Assembly: GCF_001655615.1 (NCBI RefSeq)
Contig: NZ_CP011567.1
Coordinates: 6,436,346 to 6,500,345, forward strand
DNA length: 64,000 bases
Reading direction: 5' to 3'
Source: Pseudomonas sp. GR 6-02
Lineage (GTDB): Bacteria; Pseudomonadota; Gammaproteobacteria; Pseudomonadales; Pseudomonadaceae
The notes under the pieces were generated by a model. The model did no database searches. It was given only the letters and a program-made list of their open reading frames with translations, and was not told the DNA's origin. The translations under genes and the position numbers were made by a program. Each line of letters opens with the position of its first letter. Position 1 is the first letter of the stretch. Shown here one piece after another: positions 43,549 to 57,442 of the stretch.

Positions 43549-45378
43549 TTCCACCGTCACCGACTTCGCCAGATTTCGTGGCTGGTCAACGTCAGTGCCT
43601 TTCAACACTGCCACGTAGTACGACAACAACTGCAACGGAATGGTGTAGAGGATCGGCGACAGGATGTCGTGGATATGCGGCATGTGCACAACATGAGTGC
43701 CTTCACCGTTGGTCATGCCGGCCTGCTCGTCGGCGAAGACGATCAGTTCACCGCCGCGGGCGCGGACTTCCTGGAGGTTGGACTTCAACTTCTCCAGCAA
43801 CTCGTTGTTTGGTGCCACGGTGACCACTGGCATGTCGTTATCCACAAGCGCCAGCGGGCCATGTTTCAGCTCGCCCGCCGGGTAGGCTTCGGCGTGGATG
43901 TAGGAGATTTCCTTGAGCTTGAGCGCCCCTTCCATCGCCACCGGGAATTGCGCACCGCGACCGAGGAACAGGGTGTGGTTCTTCTCGGCGAACAGCTCGG
44001 CGATTTTTTCCACAGTGCTGTCCATGGCCAGGGCTTCGCCCAGACGGGTCGGCAGACGACGCAGTTCTTCCACCAGAGTGGCTTCGACGCCTGCGGCCAA
44101 TGTGCCGCGAACCTGACCCAGGGCCAGGGTCAGCAAGAGCAGGCCCACCAATTGAGTGGTGAAGGCTTTGGTCGAGGCCACGCCGATTTCGCGACCGGCC
44201 TGGGTCAGCAGCGTCAGGTCCGATTCACGCACCAGGGAGCTGATGCCGACGTTGCAGATTGCCAGGCTGGAAAGGAAGCCCAGTTCCTTGGCATTGCGCA
44301 GCGCGGCCAACGTATCGGCGGTTTCGCCTGACTGGGAGATGCTCACGAACAGGGTATCGGGCTGCACCACTACTTTGCGATAGCGGAATTCGCTGGCGAC
44401 TTCGACCTGGCACGGGATGCCGGCCAGTTCTTCGAGCCAGTAACGGGCAACCATGCCGGCGTGATAGCTGGTGCCGCAGGCGACGATCTGTACATTACGC
44501 ACCTTGGCGAACAACTCGGCCGCTTGTGAACCAAACGCCTGGACCAGCACCTGATTCTGACTCAGGCGACCTTCAAGCGTGCGTTGGACCACGGCCGGTT
44601 GCTCGTGAATTTCCTTGAGCATGTAATGCCGGAACTCGCCTTTGTCAGCGGCTTCGGCACCGTCACGGTACTGAATGCTTTCACGCTCGACGAGCGCGCC
44701 ATTAATGTCCCAGATCTGCACGCTGTCGCGTCGAATTTCGGCGATATCGCCTTCTTCCAGGTACATGAAGCGGTCAGTGACCTGGCGCAGGGCCAACTGG
44801 TCGGAGGCAAGAAAGTTTTCACCCAGGCCCAGACCGATTACCAATGGGCTGCCGCTGCGGGCTGCTACCAAGCGATCCGGTTGCCGAGCGCTGATCACTG
44901 CCAGACCGTAGGCGCCGTGCAGTTCTTTGACGGTCGCTTTCAGGGCCGCGGTCAGGTCGGGCTGCTCTTTGAGTTTTTCGTTGAGCAGATGAGCGATGAC
45001 TTCAGTGTCCGTGTCCGAGGTGAACACGTGGCCCAGGGCCTTGAGCTGCTTGCGCAGGGCTTCGTGGTTCTCGATGATGCCGTTGTGCACCACCGCCAGA
45101 TCGCCCGAAAAATGCGGGTGAGCGTTGCGTTCGCACGGTGCACCGTGAGTCGCCCAGCGGGTGTGGGCAATGCCCAGACGGCCGACCAGAGGCTCTTCGA
45201 TCAGCGCCTGTTCCAGTTCGCTGACCTTGCCCGGCCGACGCAGGCGCAAGAGTTTTTCATCGTTGGTGTACACCGCCACACCGGCGCTGTCATAACCACG
45301 GTATTCCAAACGCTTGAGGCCTTCGAGCAGGATGGCGGTAATGTTCCGTTCTGCGACTGCACCAACAATTCCACACAT
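43546..45378 (-). CDS. glmS: Glutamine-fructose-6-phosphate aminotransferase GlmS
   Basis: 610 residues; makes glucosamine-6-phosphate from fructose-6-phosphate and glutamine, the entry step to peptidoglycan and LPS amino sugars. N-terminal glutaminase begins with catalytic Cys after Met ([12 protein letters not shown]). Two SIS sugar-isomerase domains follow ([49 protein letters not shown]), ending [11 protein letters not shown]. Starts one base after the glmR stop, so the two are co-transcribed. No ribozyme-like leader is possible in that gap. Confidence 0.98.
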   Translation of the reverse strand: MCGIVGAVAERNITAILLEGLKRLEYRGYDSAGVAVYTNDEKLLRLRRPGKVSELEQALIEEPLVGRLGIAHTRWATHGAPCERNAHPHFSGDLAVVHNGIIENHEALRKQLKALGHVFTSDTDTEVIAHLLNEKLKEQPDLTAALKATVKELHGAYGLAVISARQPDRLVAARSGSPLVIGLGLGENFLASDQLALRQVTDRFMYLEEGDIAEIRRDSVQIWDINGALVERESIQYRDGAEAADKGEFRHYMLKEIHEQPAVVQRTLEGRLSQNQVLVQAFGSQAAELFAKVRNVQIVACGTSYHAGMVARYWLEELAGIPCQVEVASEFRYRKVVVQPDTLFVSISQSGETADTLAALRNAKELGFLSSLAICNVGISSLVRESDLTLLTQAGREIGVASTKAFTTQLVGLLLLTLALGQVRGTLAAGVEATLVEELRRLPTRLGEALAMDSTVEKIAELFAEKNHTLFLGRGAQFPVAMEGALKLKEISYIHAEAYPAGELKHGPLALVDNDMPVVTVAPNNELLEKLKSNLQEVRARGGELIVFADEQAGMTNGEGTHVVHMPHIHDILSPILYTIPLQLLSYYVAVLKGTDVDQPRNLAKSVTVE

Positions 45379-45379
45379 G

Positions 45380-46156
45380 CTATTTCTCCTGACTGACAGC
45401 GGCGCAAATCACATTGATGCCGCGGGCCTGAATCTGATCGCGGGCCTCAAGCGGCAGGCGATCATCGGTAATAAGGGTATGGACACTGCTCCAAGGCAGC
45501 TCCAGATTGGGAATCTTGCGGCCGATCTTGTCGGCTTCGACCATCACGATCACTTCGCGGGCGACCTCGGCCATGACACGGCTCAGTCCCAGCAATTCAT
45601 TGAAGGTGGTGGTCCCGCGCACCAGATCGATGCCATCGGCGCCAATAAATAACTGATCGAAGTCATATGAGCGTAGTACCTGCTCTGCCACCTGCCCCTG
45701 GAAGGATTCGGAATGCGGATCCCAGGTACCACCGGTCATCAACAGCACCGGTTCGTGCTCGAGTTCGGTCAACGCGTTGGCGACATGCAGGGAGTTGGTC
45801 ATCACCACCAGGCCCGGTTGCTGGCCGAGTTCCGGGATCATCGCGGCGGTGGTACTGCCGCTGTCGATGATAATGCGCGCATGCTCGCGAATCCGCGTGA
45901 CGGCGGCGCGGGCAATGGCCTGCTTGTATTTCGAAACCGGTTGGCCGATATCGGCGACCAGCTCCTGTGGCATGGTGACCGCGCCGCCATAACGACGCAG
46001 CAACAGACCGTTGCTTTCAAGCGCGGCCAGATCCTTGCGAATCGTAACTTCCGAGGTTTCGAAGCGTTTGGCCAACTCGTCCACACTGACTTCGCCCTGC
46101 TCATTGAGCAAGGCGAGGATATTGTGGCGGCGTTGGGGCGTGTTGCGCTTTGACAT
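45380..46156 (-). CDS. glmR: DeoR-family regulator GlmR
   Basis: 258 residues from ATG 46156 ([17 protein letters not shown]); upstream in-frame codons lack support. DeoR N-terminal helix-turn-helix ([38 protein letters not shown]) and a sugar-phosphate-sensing domain ([32 protein letters not shown]). Lies directly upstream of glmS, as for P. aeruginosa glmR, which affects amino-sugar supply and antibiotic tolerance. Likely senses an amino-sugar phosphate. Confidence 0.93.
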   Translation of the reverse strand: MSKRNTPQRRHNILALLNEQGEVSVDELAKRFETSEVTIRKDLAALESNGLLLRRYGGAVTMPQELVADIGQPVSKYKQAIARAAVTRIREHARIIIDSGSTTAAMIPELGQQPGLVVMTNSLHVANALTELEHEPVLLMTGGTWDPHSESFQGQVAEQVLRSYDFDQLFIGADGIDLVRGTTTFNELLGLSRVMAEVAREVIVMVEADKIGRKIPNLELPWSSVHTLITDDRLPLEARDQIQARGINVICAAVSQEK

Positions 46157-46259
46157 GACTTGGTAAGTTTCGATTCGAAAGATAACGTAAGCAATCAAAA
46201 CCTATCGGCGAAACTTCGTCAAGCCAGCATCAGAAAAAAAGATGTGTGGATAACTCAAA

Positions 46260-46337
46260 AAAAGATCGCAGCCTCCGGCAGCTCCTACAGGGAATTCGTG
46301 TTCACTCTGTAGGAGCTGCCGGAGGCTGCGATCTTTT
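46260..46337. terminator. 31-bp perfect inverted repeat between glmU and glmR
   Basis: Arms 46260-46290 and 46307-46337 are exact complements over 31 bases (AAAAGATCGCAGCCTCCGGC...), with a 16-base loop. It is the longest member of the AAAGATCGCAGCC family here and the probable glmU terminator. DnaA boxes at 46245-46253 and 46342-46350 flank it. Confidence 0.88.
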
Positions 46338-46351
46338 GATCTGTGGATAAC

Positions 46352-47719
46352 TTAACTCTTCTTGATCTTCTCAGGCCGCTTCCAGCCGTCGATGTTCTTC
46401 TGTCGAGCCCGGCCTACGGCCAACTGAGCGTTATCCACATTCTGGGTAATGGTCGAACCGGCCGCCGTGGTCGCACCGGAGGAGATATCCACAGGCGCCA
46501 CCAACGAGTTGTTGGAACCGATGAACACATCTTCACCCAGCACGGTTTTCCACTTGTTGGCACCGTCGTAGTTGCAGGTGATGGTGCCGGCGCCAATGTT
46601 GGTGCGCGCACCGATCTCGGCATCGCCCAGATACGTCAAGTGACCGGCCTTGGCACCTTCGCCCATGTGAGCGTTCTTCAGTTCAACAAAGTTACCCACA
46701 TGTGCGCGGGCCTCCAGCACTGTGCCAGGACGCAAACGAGCGAACGGGCCGGCATCGCTGCCTTCGCCGAGAATCGCGCCTTCGATATGACTGTTGGCCT
46801 TGATCACCACGCCTTTGCGCAGGGTGCTGTCCTTGATCACGCAGTTCGGGCCGATCACCACGTCGTCCTCGATGACCACTTTGCCCTCGAGAATCACGTT
46901 GATGTCGATCAGGATATCGCGACCAACGGTAACCTCACCGCGCACATCGAAACGTGTCGGGTCGCGCAGGGTTACGCCTTGAGCCATCAAACGACGAGCG
47001 GCGCGCAGCTGATAATGACGCTCCAGCTCGGCCAGTTGTTTGCGATCGTTGGCGCCCTGCACTTCCATGGCGTCATGGGGTTGTTCGGTGGCCACCACCA
47101 GACCATCACTGACCGCCATGGCAATCACGTCGGTCAGGTAGTACTCGCCCTGGGCATTGTTGTTGGAGAGGCGGCCCAGCCAATCGCCCAAACGCTGGGA
47201 AGGCACCGCCAAAATGCCGGTATTGCCTTCGGTGATCGCACGCTCAACCGCGTTGGCATCTTTCTGCTCAACGATGGCAGTCACTTTGCCGGCGGCATCA
47301 CGGACAATACGGCCGTAGCCAGTCGGGTCATCCAACTCGACAGTCAGCAGACCCAATTGCTGCGGTGCAGCCTGCTTGAGCAGACGTTGCAGGGTTTCGA
47401 CTTCGATCAACGGCACGTCACCGTAGAGAATCAGCACGGTATCGGACTCGATGAACGGCACAGCCTGGGCCACCGCATGACCGGTACCCAGCTGTTGGTC
47501 CTGCAGGACGAAATTCAGGTCATCGGCGGCCAGACGCTCGCGCACCGCTTCGGCACCATGGCCGATCACCACGTGGATGCGCTGTGGATCAAGTTGCCGG
47601 GCGCTGTGGATAACATGGCCGAGCATTGAATTACCGGCAATCGGATGCAGGACTTTCGGCAAGGCCGAACGCATGCGAGTGCCTTGGCCGGCAGCGAGGA
47701 TAACGATTTCAAGGGACAT
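46352..47719 (-). CDS. glmU: Bifunctional GlmU (GlcN-1-P acetyltransferase / UDP-GlcNAc pyrophosphorylase)
   Basis: 455 residues; acetylates glucosamine-1-phosphate and joins it to UTP to give UDP-GlcNAc. N-terminal pyrophosphorylase motif [30 protein letters not shown], then a left-handed beta-helix acetyltransferase ([48 protein letters not shown]). Works with GlmS from the next locus. Separated from atpC by the atp terminator and from glmR by a long hairpin. Confidence 0.98.
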   Translation of the reverse strand: MSLEIVILAAGQGTRMRSALPKVLHPIAGNSMLGHVIHSARQLDPQRIHVVIGHGAEAVRERLAADDLNFVLQDQQLGTGHAVAQAVPFIESDTVLILYGDVPLIEVETLQRLLKQAAPQQLGLLTVELDDPTGYGRIVRDAAGKVTAIVEQKDANAVERAITEGNTGILAVPSQRLGDWLGRLSNNNAQGEYYLTDVIAMAVSDGLVVATEQPHDAMEVQGANDRKQLAELERHYQLRAARRLMAQGVTLRDPTRFDVRGEVTVGRDILIDINVILEGKVVIEDDVVIGPNCVIKDSTLRKGVVIKANSHIEGAILGEGSDAGPFARLRPGTVLEARAHVGNFVELKNAHMGEGAKAGHLTYLGDAEIGARTNIGAGTITCNYDGANKWKTVLGEDVFIGSNNSLVAPVDISSGATTAAGSTITQNVDNAQLAVGRARQKNIDGWKRPEKIKKS

Positions 47720-47780
47720 GACTGGCTACCAATCCTGGGTGGTCAGCAACTGCGACCAGGTGATGAATATCGAAAAAGAA

Positions 47781-47807
47781 AAAAGGGTAGCCGAGGCTAC
47801 CCTTTTT
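47781..47807 (-). terminator. Terminator of the ATP synthase operon
   Basis: On the minus strand AAAAAGGGTAGCC TCGG CTACCCTTTT is followed by a T-rich run (TTCTTTTTC). It starts about 30 bases after the atpC stop. Confidence 0.93.
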
Positions 47808-47836
47808 AATCAATCGCGCAACAAGTCGATGGCCGA

Positions 47837-48262
47837 TTAGTGGCCGAACTTCTTGCGGATCTGCTGGACGGTGCGCAGCTGAGCTGCAGCCTCGGCCAGA
47901 CGTGCGGCAGCAGAACCGTAATCGAATTCCGCGCCTCGCTCATGCAAGGCTTTCTCGGCAGCCTTAACGGCTTCCAAAGCTGCGGCTTCGTCCAGGTCGG
48001 CAGCGCGTTGCACGGTGTCGGCGAGAACCTTGACCATGTTCGGCTGAACCTCGAGGAAACCACCGGAGATGTAATACACCTCCTCTTCCCCGCCCTGCTT
48101 GATCAGGCGGATCGGGCCCGGCTTGAGATTGGTGATCAGCGGCGCGTGACCCAGGGCGATACCAAGATCACCCAGTGCACCGTGCGCAACCACCATCTCG
48201 ACCAGGCCGGAAAAGATTTCCCCTTCCGCGCTGACGATATCGCAATGGACTGTCATAGCCAT
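47837..48262 (-). CDS. atpC: ATP synthase epsilon subunit
   Basis: 141 residues. F1 central-stalk subunit that couples rotation and inhibits hydrolysis. N-terminal beta sandwich ([41 protein letters not shown]) and C-terminal helical hairpin ([19 protein letters not shown]). Last gene of the operon, 45 bases after atpD. Confidence 0.97.
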   Translation of the reverse strand: MAMTVHCDIVSAEGEIFSGLVEMVVAHGALGDLGIALGHAPLITNLKPGPIRLIKQGGEEEVYYISGGFLEVQPNMVKVLADTVQRAADLDEAAALEAVKAAEKALHERGAEFDYGSAAARLAEAAAQLRTVQQIRKKFGH

Positions 48263-48307
48263 CTGATTGCCTCAACCTAAATTAGCGCCCGTTGCCGGGC
48301 GCCGGGA

Positions 48308-49711
<1,404 letters not shown>

Positions 49712-50572
49712 TTAAACCGCGGCAGCGCCGCCGACGATTTCCGAGATCTCTTGGGTGATCGCAGCCTGACGCGCCTTGTTGTAGACCAGCTGCAAATCGC
49801 TGATCAAATCACCGGCGTTGTCGGTAGCGTTCTTCATCGCGATCATCCGCGCAGCTTGTTCAGCCGCGTTGTTCTCGACCACCGCCTGGTAGACCTGCGA
49901 CTCCACGTAACGGACCATCAAGCCGTCAAGCAGCTCTTTGGCGTCCGGTTCGTACAGATAATCCCAGTGGTGCTTGAGTTCTTGATCCGGGGTTGCCACC
50001 AGTGGAATCAACTGCTCCACGGTAGGCTGTTGTGTCATGGTGTTGATGAACTTGTTGGACACCACGGACAGGCGGTCAATACGGCCATCCAGGTAGGCAT
50101 CCAGCATCACCTTGACGCTGCCGATCAGATCATTGATCGACGGCTCTTCACCCAAGTGGCTGATAGCTGCAACGACGTTACCGCCGAAGTTGCGGAAGAA
50201 AGCCGCACCCTTGCTACCAACGACACACAGATCGATCTCGACGCCGTTTTCGCGGTTTACCGCCATGTCCTTGACCAAAGCCTTGAACAGGTTGGTGTTC
50301 AAGCCACCACACAGACCACGGTCACTGCTCACTACGACATAACCAACGCGCTTTACTTCACGGTCGATCATGAACGGGTGGCGATATTCCGGGTTAGCGT
50401 TGGCCAGATGGCCAATAACCTGGCGGATGCGCTCCGCATAAGGACGGCTAGCAGCCATGCGCATTTGTGCCTTGCGCATTTTGCTGACCGCCACTTTTTC
50501 CATGGCGCTGGTAATCTTTTGCGTGCTTTTGATGCTCGCAATCTTACTGCGAATCTCTTTTGCGCCTGCCAT
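49712..50572 (-). CDS. atpG: ATP synthase gamma subunit
   Basis: 286 residues; rotor shaft of F1. N-terminal [32 protein letters not shown] and C-terminal [31 protein letters not shown] coiled-coil segments are characteristic, as is [16 protein letters not shown]. Starts 50 bases after atpA. Confidence 0.99.
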   Translation of the reverse strand: MAGAKEIRSKIASIKSTQKITSAMEKVAVSKMRKAQMRMAASRPYAERIRQVIGHLANANPEYRHPFMIDREVKRVGYVVVSSDRGLCGGLNTNLFKALVKDMAVNRENGVEIDLCVVGSKGAAFFRNFGGNVVAAISHLGEEPSINDLIGSVKVMLDAYLDGRIDRLSVVSNKFINTMTQQPTVEQLIPLVATPDQELKHHWDYLYEPDAKELLDGLMVRYVESQVYQAVVENNAAEQAARMIAMKNATDNAGDLISDLQLVYNKARQAAITQEISEIVGGAAAV

Positions 50573-50622
50573 GTAACACCTATCAGGTTAGCAAGCGGGA
50601 GCCGCTAGGCTCCCGCTGCGGC

Positions 50623-52167
50623 TTACCAGGTTTGGGTGGCCTTGAACTTCTCGATACCGGCTTTCAGGCCGCCATCGATTTCGTCATTGAAGTCACCCTT
50701 CACGTTGATCTTCGCCATCAAGTCGGCGTGATCGCGGTTGAAGTAAGCAATCAGCGCTTGCTCGAAGCTGCCGATCTTGGCGATTTCAACGTCGGTCAGG
50801 AACCCACGCTCAGCGGCATACAGCGACAGCGACATGTCGGCGATCGACATTGGCGCGTATTGCTTCTGCTTCATCAGCTCGGTAACGCGCTGACCATGCT
50901 CAAGTTGCTTACGGGTCGCTTCGTCCAGGTCAGAAGCGAACTGGGCGAATGCCGCCAGTTCACGGTACTGAGCCAGAGCGGTACGGATACCACCGGACAG
51001 CTTCTTGATGATCTTGGTCTGAGCGGCACCACCCACACGGGATACCGAAACACCGGCGTTCACAGCAGGACGGATGCCCGAGTTGAACATGGCCGATTCC
51101 AGGAAGATCTGACCGTCGGTGATGGAAATCACGTTGGTCGGAACGAACGCGGAAACGTCGCCAGCCTGGGTTTCGATGATCGGCAGTGCGGTCAGGGAAC
51201 CGGTTTTGCCGGTCACTGCGCCGTTGGTGAACTTCTCTACGTATTCTTCCGAAACGCGGGATGCGCGCTCCAGCAGACGGGAGTGGAGATAGAACACGTC
51301 GCCTGGGTAAGCTTCACGGCCTGGTGGACGGCGCAGCAGCAGGGAAATCTGGCGGTAAGCCACTGCTTGCTTGGACAGATCGTCATAAACGATCAGCGCG
51401 TCTTCACCGCGATCGCGGAAGTATTCGCCCATGGTGCAACCGGAGTACGGTGCCAGGAATTGCAGTGCTGCAGATTCCGAAGCGCTCGCTGCAACGATGA
51501 TGGTGTTAGCCAGTGCACCGTTTTCTTCCAGCTTGCGAACTACGTTGGCGATGGTCGATTGCTTCTGACCGATAGCTACGTAGACGCAGAAAATGCCGCT
51601 GTCTTTCTGGTTGATGATCGCGTCGATCGCCAGAGCGGTTTTACCGATCTGACGATCACCGATGATCAGCTCACGCTGGCCACGGCCGACAGGGATCATC
51701 GCATCGACAGCCTTGTAGCCAGTCTGTACAGGCTGGTCTACCGACTTACGCCAGATCACGCCTGGAGCAACTTTCTCGACCGCGTCGGTCTCGGTGTTGT
51801 TCAGCGGACCTTTGCCGTCAACTGGGTTACCCAGTGCGTCGACTACGCGACCCAGCAGTTCCTTACCAACCGGAACTTCGAGGATGCGGCCGGTGCACTT
51901 GGCGCTCATGCCTTCAGCCAGAGTCTGGTATGCGCCCAATACAACGGCACCTACAGAGTCTTGCTCCAGGTTGAGAGCCATACCGAAGACGCCGCCCGGA
52001 AACTCGATCATCTCGCCGTACATAACGTCGGCCAGACCGTGAATCCGCACGATACCGTCAGATACGCTGACGACAGTGCCTTCGTTACGGGCTTGGGAGG
52101 TCACATCGAGCTTGTCGATGCGGCCCTTGATAATTTCACTTATTTCGGAAGGATTGAGTTGCTGCAT
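50623..52167 (-). CDS. atpA: ATP synthase alpha subunit
   Basis: 514 residues; non-catalytic nucleotide-binding subunit of F1. P loop [15 protein letters not shown], arginine-finger region [22 protein letters not shown], and the family signature [21 protein letters not shown]. Starts 21 bases after atpH. Confidence 0.99.
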   Translation of the reverse strand: MQQLNPSEISEIIKGRIDKLDVTSQARNEGTVVSVSDGIVRIHGLADVMYGEMIEFPGGVFGMALNLEQDSVGAVVLGAYQTLAEGMSAKCTGRILEVPVGKELLGRVVDALGNPVDGKGPLNNTETDAVEKVAPGVIWRKSVDQPVQTGYKAVDAMIPVGRGQRELIIGDRQIGKTALAIDAIINQKDSGIFCVYVAIGQKQSTIANVVRKLEENGALANTIIVAASASESAALQFLAPYSGCTMGEYFRDRGEDALIVYDDLSKQAVAYRQISLLLRRPPGREAYPGDVFYLHSRLLERASRVSEEYVEKFTNGAVTGKTGSLTALPIIETQAGDVSAFVPTNVISITDGQIFLESAMFNSGIRPAVNAGVSVSRVGGAAQTKIIKKLSGGIRTALAQYRELAAFAQFASDLDEATRKQLEHGQRVTELMKQKQYAPMSIADMSLSLYAAERGFLTDVEIAKIGSFEQALIAYFNRDHADLMAKINVKGDFNDEIDGGLKAGIEKFKATQTW

Positions 52168-52188
52168 TGCTCTGCTGCCCCTTCAAAC

Positions 52189-52725
52189 TCAAGATTTCAA
52201 TGCTTCGGCAAGTTTCGCGATTTTGCCGCGAATCGAGCCATCGATAACCAGGTCGCCGGCGCGGATGACAACACCACCAATAAGGGATGAGTCTTCCTCG
52301 ACTTGCAGGCGCACTTCCCGGTTGAGTCGTGCACTGAGAACCTTGGCGAGTTTGTCTTGCTGTTCTTGGTTCAATGCAAAAGCACTGGTCACTTCAACGT
52401 CTACCGACTTCTCTTGTTCGGCCTTGTACAGGTCAAACAGAGCGGCGATCTCCGGCAGAAGCGGGAGACGGTCGTTTTCGGCAACGACGTGAATGAAGTT
52501 CTGTGCCTTGGCATCAAACTTGTCGCCGCACACGTCAATGAACGTGGCGGCCTTTTCTGCGCTCGTCAGTCGCGGGGCCTTGAGCACGCGCTGCATGGTG
52601 TCGTCTTGCGACACCGCTGCTGCCAGGCCGAGCATGGCTGACCAATTGGCCAGTTGCTGGTGGGCCTGAGCGTGCTCGAAGGCCGCCTTAGCGTAAGGTC
52701 GGGCCAACGTGGTCAGTTCTGCCAT
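52189..52725 (-). CDS. atpH: ATP synthase delta subunit
   Basis: 178 residues; peripheral stalk cap linking F1 to subunit b. N-terminal [23 protein letters not shown] and the C-terminal signature [36 protein letters not shown]. Lies between atpF and atpA in the standard order. Confidence 0.98.
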   Translation of the reverse strand: MAELTTLARPYAKAAFEHAQAHQQLANWSAMLGLAAAVSQDDTMQRVLKAPRLTSAEKAATFIDVCGDKFDAKAQNFIHVVAENDRLPLLPEIAALFDLYKAEQEKSVDVEVTSAFALNQEQQDKLAKVLSARLNREVRLQVEEDSSLIGGVVIRAGDLVIDGSIRGKIAKLAEALKS

Positions 52726-52737
52726 GATCGCCCTCGC

Positions 52738-53208
52738 TTAGATTTCAGCAGCCAGTTGGTTAACCAGCTCTGCGTGCGCGTTTTGATCGATTGCTTTGCC
52801 CAGGATCTTCGCAGCACCGCCAACGGCCAGGCTACCCACTTGGGCGCGCAGCGCGTCTTTGACGCTGTTCAGTTCCTGTTCGATCTCGGCCTGAGCCTGA
52901 GCCTTCACACGGTCAGCTTCGACGCGAGCCTGTTCACGGGCTTCGTCGACAATCTGGGTACCGCGTTTCTTGGCTTGCTCGATGATTTCAGCTGCCTGAG
53001 CTTTCGCTTCGCGCAGTTGCTGACCCGCTTTCTCTTGGGCCAACTCCAGGTCGCGAGCTGCTCGGCTGGCAGCGTCCAGACCATCAGCGATCTTCTTTTG
53101 ACGTTCGTGCAGAGCCGTGATGACCGGAGGCCAGACGAACTTCATGCAGAACAGTACAAAAATCAGGAACGCAACGGACTGGCCAATCAGGGTCGCATTA
53201 ATGTTCAC
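52738..53208 (-). CDS. atpF: ATP synthase b subunit
   Basis: 156 residues; peripheral stalk. One N-terminal membrane helix ([25 protein letters not shown]) and a long charged coiled coil ([31 protein letters not shown]). Follows atpE. Confidence 0.98.
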   Translation of the reverse strand: MNINATLIGQSVAFLIFVLFCMKFVWPPVITALHERQKKIADGLDAASRAARDLELAQEKAGQQLREAKAQAAEIIEQAKKRGTQIVDEAREQARVEADRVKAQAQAEIEQELNSVKDALRAQVGSLAVGGAAKILGKAIDQNAHAELVNQLAAEI

Positions 53209-53266
53209 GCCAACACCTCGCAGTTACGTTGTCCATCACACCAAATTACCCGGAAGATCCGAGTAA

Positions 53267-53539
<273 letters not shown>

Positions 53540-53611
53540 TTACGTCGTATGGTTTAGGTTTTTTAGATTTTAAAGCGGTAAAACAAATCGTTTCATAGCC
53601 CGTTTAGGGCA

Positions 53612-53657
53612 CCCACCCGTTTGACCGGGTGGGACATCAGACCAGTCGAGACTGGTC

Positions 53658-53658
<1 letters not shown>
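53612..53658. promoter_or_regulatory. Two hairpins between atpB and atpE
   Basis: CCCACCCG (53612-53619) pairs with CGGGTGGG (53626-53633), and AGACCAGT (53639-53646) with ACTGGTCT (53651-53658). They lie in the atpB-atpE intercistronic stretch with no T run and may tune mRNA stability or atpE translation rather than terminate. Confidence 0.6.
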
Positions 53659-54951
<1,293 letters not shown>

Positions 54952-55028
54952 CACTTTTGCTCCCCAATGGTCGGCTGCCGAAATTCAATAACTTGGCATA
55001 ATTTGTGCCGACAAAATGCGCGCAGAGT

Positions 55029-55050
55029 ATAGGGGCGGTTCTGCCCCTAT
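55029..55050. terminator. Hairpin between parB and atpI
   Basis: ATAGGGGC and GCCCCTAT arms with a 6-base loop, in the 148-bp gap between the parB stop and atpI start. No T run, so weak as a terminator; the atp promoter should be near it. Confidence 0.55.
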
Positions 55051-55099
55051 TCAACTGTCAGGTAGTGATTTCCGACTTCACGCTACAAGAGGAATTGTT

Positions 55100-55972
55100 T
55101 CAGCGGATGTGTGCGAGCACACCTTGAAGTTCATCAAGAGAGTTGTAGCCGATCACCAACTGCCCCTTACCCTTCTTTCCGTGGCGGATCTGCACCGCAG
55201 AGCCTAGGCGCTCGGCCAGGCGCTGCTCGAGCCGGGCGATATCCGGGTCCGGTTTTGCCGGTTCCACAGGCTCCGGTTTGCCACTCAACCACTGGCGAAC
55301 CAGTGCTTCAGTCTGGCGCACAGTCAGCCCCCGTGCGACAACATGTCGCGCCCCTTCAACCTGTTGGTTTTCCGGTAAACCCAGCAAGGCACGGGCATGA
55401 CCCATTTCCAGGTCGCCGTGAGACAGCATGGTCTTGATGACTTCCGGCAACGAAATCAGGCGCAATAGGTTGGCCACGGTAACGCGGGACTTACCCACAG
55501 CCTCGGCCACTTGTTGCTGAGTCAGCTGGAATTCCTGCTGCAAACGCTGCAAGGCCACCGCTTCTTCGATCGGATTGAGGTCTTCGCGCTGGATATTCTC
55601 GATCAACGCCATGGCGATGGCGGTTTCATCCGGCACATCGCGGACCATCGCCGGGATGGTTTCCTGGCCAGCCTGCTGGCTGGCGCGCCAGCGGCGTTCG
55701 CCGGCGATGATTTCGAAGCGACCGCTGCCAATCGGGCGAACCACGATCGGCTGCATCACGCCCTGAGCCTTGATCGACTGCGCCAGCTCTTCCAGCGCCT
55801 GAGGATCCATGTCGCGACGCGGCTGGTACTTGCCACGCTGGATCAGGTCCAGGGGCAGGTGCTGTAGCTCACGCTGGTCGGCTTGCACCGCTTGTTCTTC
55901 CAGCGAGCTGACAGTCGGACCACTCAGCAGTGCATCCAGTCCACGTCCGAGACCTCGTTTCTTGACGGCCAT
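55100..55972 (-). CDS. parB: Chromosome partitioning protein ParB
   Basis: 290 residues; CTPase clamp that loads at parS and spreads. N-terminal KKRGLGRGLDALL, the CTP-binding GERRWRASQQAG box, helix-turn-helix LTQQQVAEAVGKSRVTVANLLRLISLP, and a C-terminal dimer domain. Nine bases after the parA stop. Its binding sites here are the parS copies at 15189 and 29368. Confidence 0.97.
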   Translation of the reverse strand: MAVKKRGLGRGLDALLSGPTVSSLEEQAVQADQRELQHLPLDLIQRGKYQPRRDMDPQALEELAQSIKAQGVMQPIVVRPIGSGRFEIIAGERRWRASQQAGQETIPAMVRDVPDETAIAMALIENIQREDLNPIEEAVALQRLQQEFQLTQQQVAEAVGKSRVTVANLLRLISLPEVIKTMLSHGDLEMGHARALLGLPENQQVEGARHVVARGLTVRQTEALVRQWLSGKPEPVEPAKPDPDIARLEQRLAERLGSAVQIRHGKKGKGQLVIGYNSLDELQGVLAHIR

Positions 55973-55981
55973 GGGGATTCC

Positions 55982-56779
55982 TTAAGTTGCCTGGGCAGCG
56001 GCGGTGCGTGAATTTTTGCGTTGACGGCGAACCATCTCACCGGCCAATGCCAGATAGGCAATCGCGCCGCGCGATGATTTATCGTACGCCAGCGCCGGCA
56101 TGCCATAGCTTGGCGCTTCGGCCAGACGGATGTTGCGCGGAATCACGGTGTCGTAGAGCTGATCGCCAAAGTGTTCCTTGAGCTGCGCCGAGACGTCGTT
56201 CATCAGGCTCAGGCGCGGGTCATACATGGTCCGCAACAGGCCTTCGACTTTCAGGTTCGGGTTCAGCAGTTCGGCAATGCGCTTGATGTTATCCACAAGG
56301 TCGCTCAACCCTTCGAGCGCGAAGTACTCGCACTGCATGGGGATAATGACCCCGTCGGCGGCAACCAGCGCATTGAGCGTGAGCATCGACAGCGATGGCG
56401 GGCAGTCGATCAAAATGTAATCGTAGTTTTCACGGATCGGCGCCAACGCGCTGCGCAGGCGGCTTTCCTTCATCTGCATTTCCAGCAGAACGACTTCGGC
56501 CGCGGTCAGATCGCGGTTTGCCGGCAACAACTGGTAACCACCGTGTTCGGAATAGTGCATGGCCTGGGCCAGATCACATTCGCCGATCAACAGATCGTAG
56601 ACCGAGTTTTCCAGACCGTGTTTATCCACACCGCTACCCATGGTGGCGTTGCCCTGTGGATCAAGATCGATCAACAGCACCCGACGCTTGGTAGCGACCA
56701 GGGAAGCTGCGAGGTTGATGCAGGTGGTGGTCTTGCCCACACCACCCTTTTGGTTCGCTATCGCGAATACCTTAGCCAT
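55982..56779 (-). CDS. parA: Chromosome partitioning ATPase ParA
   Basis: 265 residues from ATG 56779 (MAKVFAIANQKGGVGKTT); ATG 56797 in frame is less likely. Deviant Walker A KGGVGKTT, DLDPQGNATMGSG, and IDCPPSLSMLTLNAL. Moves ParB-parS complexes over the nucleoid. Two exact DnaA boxes (56289-56297 and 56622-56630) lie in its coding region. Follows rsmG closely. Confidence 0.97.
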   Translation of the reverse strand: MAKVFAIANQKGGVGKTTTCINLAASLVATKRRVLLIDLDPQGNATMGSGVDKHGLENSVYDLLIGECDLAQAMHYSEHGGYQLLPANRDLTAAEVVLLEMQMKESRLRSALAPIRENYDYILIDCPPSLSMLTLNALVAADGVIIPMQCEYFALEGLSDLVDNIKRIAELLNPNLKVEGLLRTMYDPRLSLMNDVSAQLKEHFGDQLYDTVIPRNIRLAEAPSYGMPALAYDKSSRGAIAYLALAGEMVRRQRKNSRTAAAQAT

Positions 56780-56797
56780 TCTTGCTTGTGTTCCCAA

Positions 56798-57442
56798 TCA
56801 TGCCGTGCGGCGCAGTATCAGCAGATGGCGTTGGCCTTGGCAACCGGGTACGGCCAGGGCGTGTTCGCTATCGAGGTGGAAGTCTGCCGGCAATGCTACC
56901 AGCTCATCGGCGGGATGAACGCCCTTCATTGCCAGCCAGCGTGTGTCGGCGTCGCCCAAATGGCGAGTCCAGTTGCTGAAGTTTTCCATGCTGCTGAACG
57001 CCCGGGAAATGATCCCGTTGAATGGCAGTTCAGGCTGGAAGGCTTCGACGCGACTGTGGATAACTTGCAGGTTATCCAGTTTGAGTTCGAGTTTGACCTG
57101 GGTCAGGAAGCGGGTTTTCTTGCCGTTGCTGTCCAGACAGGTCACCTGGGACTCAGGAAACAGGATCGCCAACGGAATACCCGGCATGCCTCCGCCGCTG
57201 CCAACGTCCAGCCAGCGACCATTTTCGACGAACGACATCACGCTCAAGCTATCGAGCAGGTGACGGGAGACCATTTCGTCCGGATCACGCACGGCGGTCA
57301 GGTTGTAAGCCTTGTTCCATTTGATCAACAAAGCCAGATAACCCAGCAGCTGAGCGTGCTGGGTTTCCGTCAGTGTGACACCGAGCTGGCGAGCACCTGT
57401 GGATAACTCTTCTGCATGTTGCGAGGTAACCAACGAACTCAA
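56798..57442 (-). CDS. rsmG: 16S rRNA G527 methyltransferase RsmG (GidB)
   Basis: 214 residues; uses SAM to methylate N7 of G527 in 16S rRNA. SAM site [17 protein letters not shown]. The start is TTG 57442 ([13 protein letters not shown]), which overlaps the mnmG stop as TTGA and follows GGAG at 8 bases. No ATG exists before residue 56. Exact DnaA boxes at 57055 and 57398 lie inside it. Confidence 0.95.
   Translation of the reverse strand: MSSLVTSQHAEELSTGARQLGVTLTETQHAQLLGYLALLIKWNKAYNLTAVRDPDEMVSRHLLDSLSVMSFVENGRWLDVGSGGGMPGIPLAILFPESQVTCLDSNGKKTRFLTQVKLELKLDNLQVIHSRVEAFQPELPFNGIISRAFSSMENFSNWTRHLGDADTRWLAMKGVHPADELVALPADFHLDSEHALAVPGCQGQRHLLILRRTA

Noticed and set aside
45379..45379. glmS ribozyme leader
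   Set aside because: Only one base separates glmR from glmS, and pseudomonads are not known to carry the glmS ribozyme.
47563..47578. CACCACGTGGATG as a third parS site
   Set aside because: Only the central CCACGTGG matches; the outer TT/AA positions needed by ParB differ.
50560..52290. 576-codon open frame antisense to atpA
   Set aside because: Shadow of atpA caused by strong codon bias; no plausible protein features.
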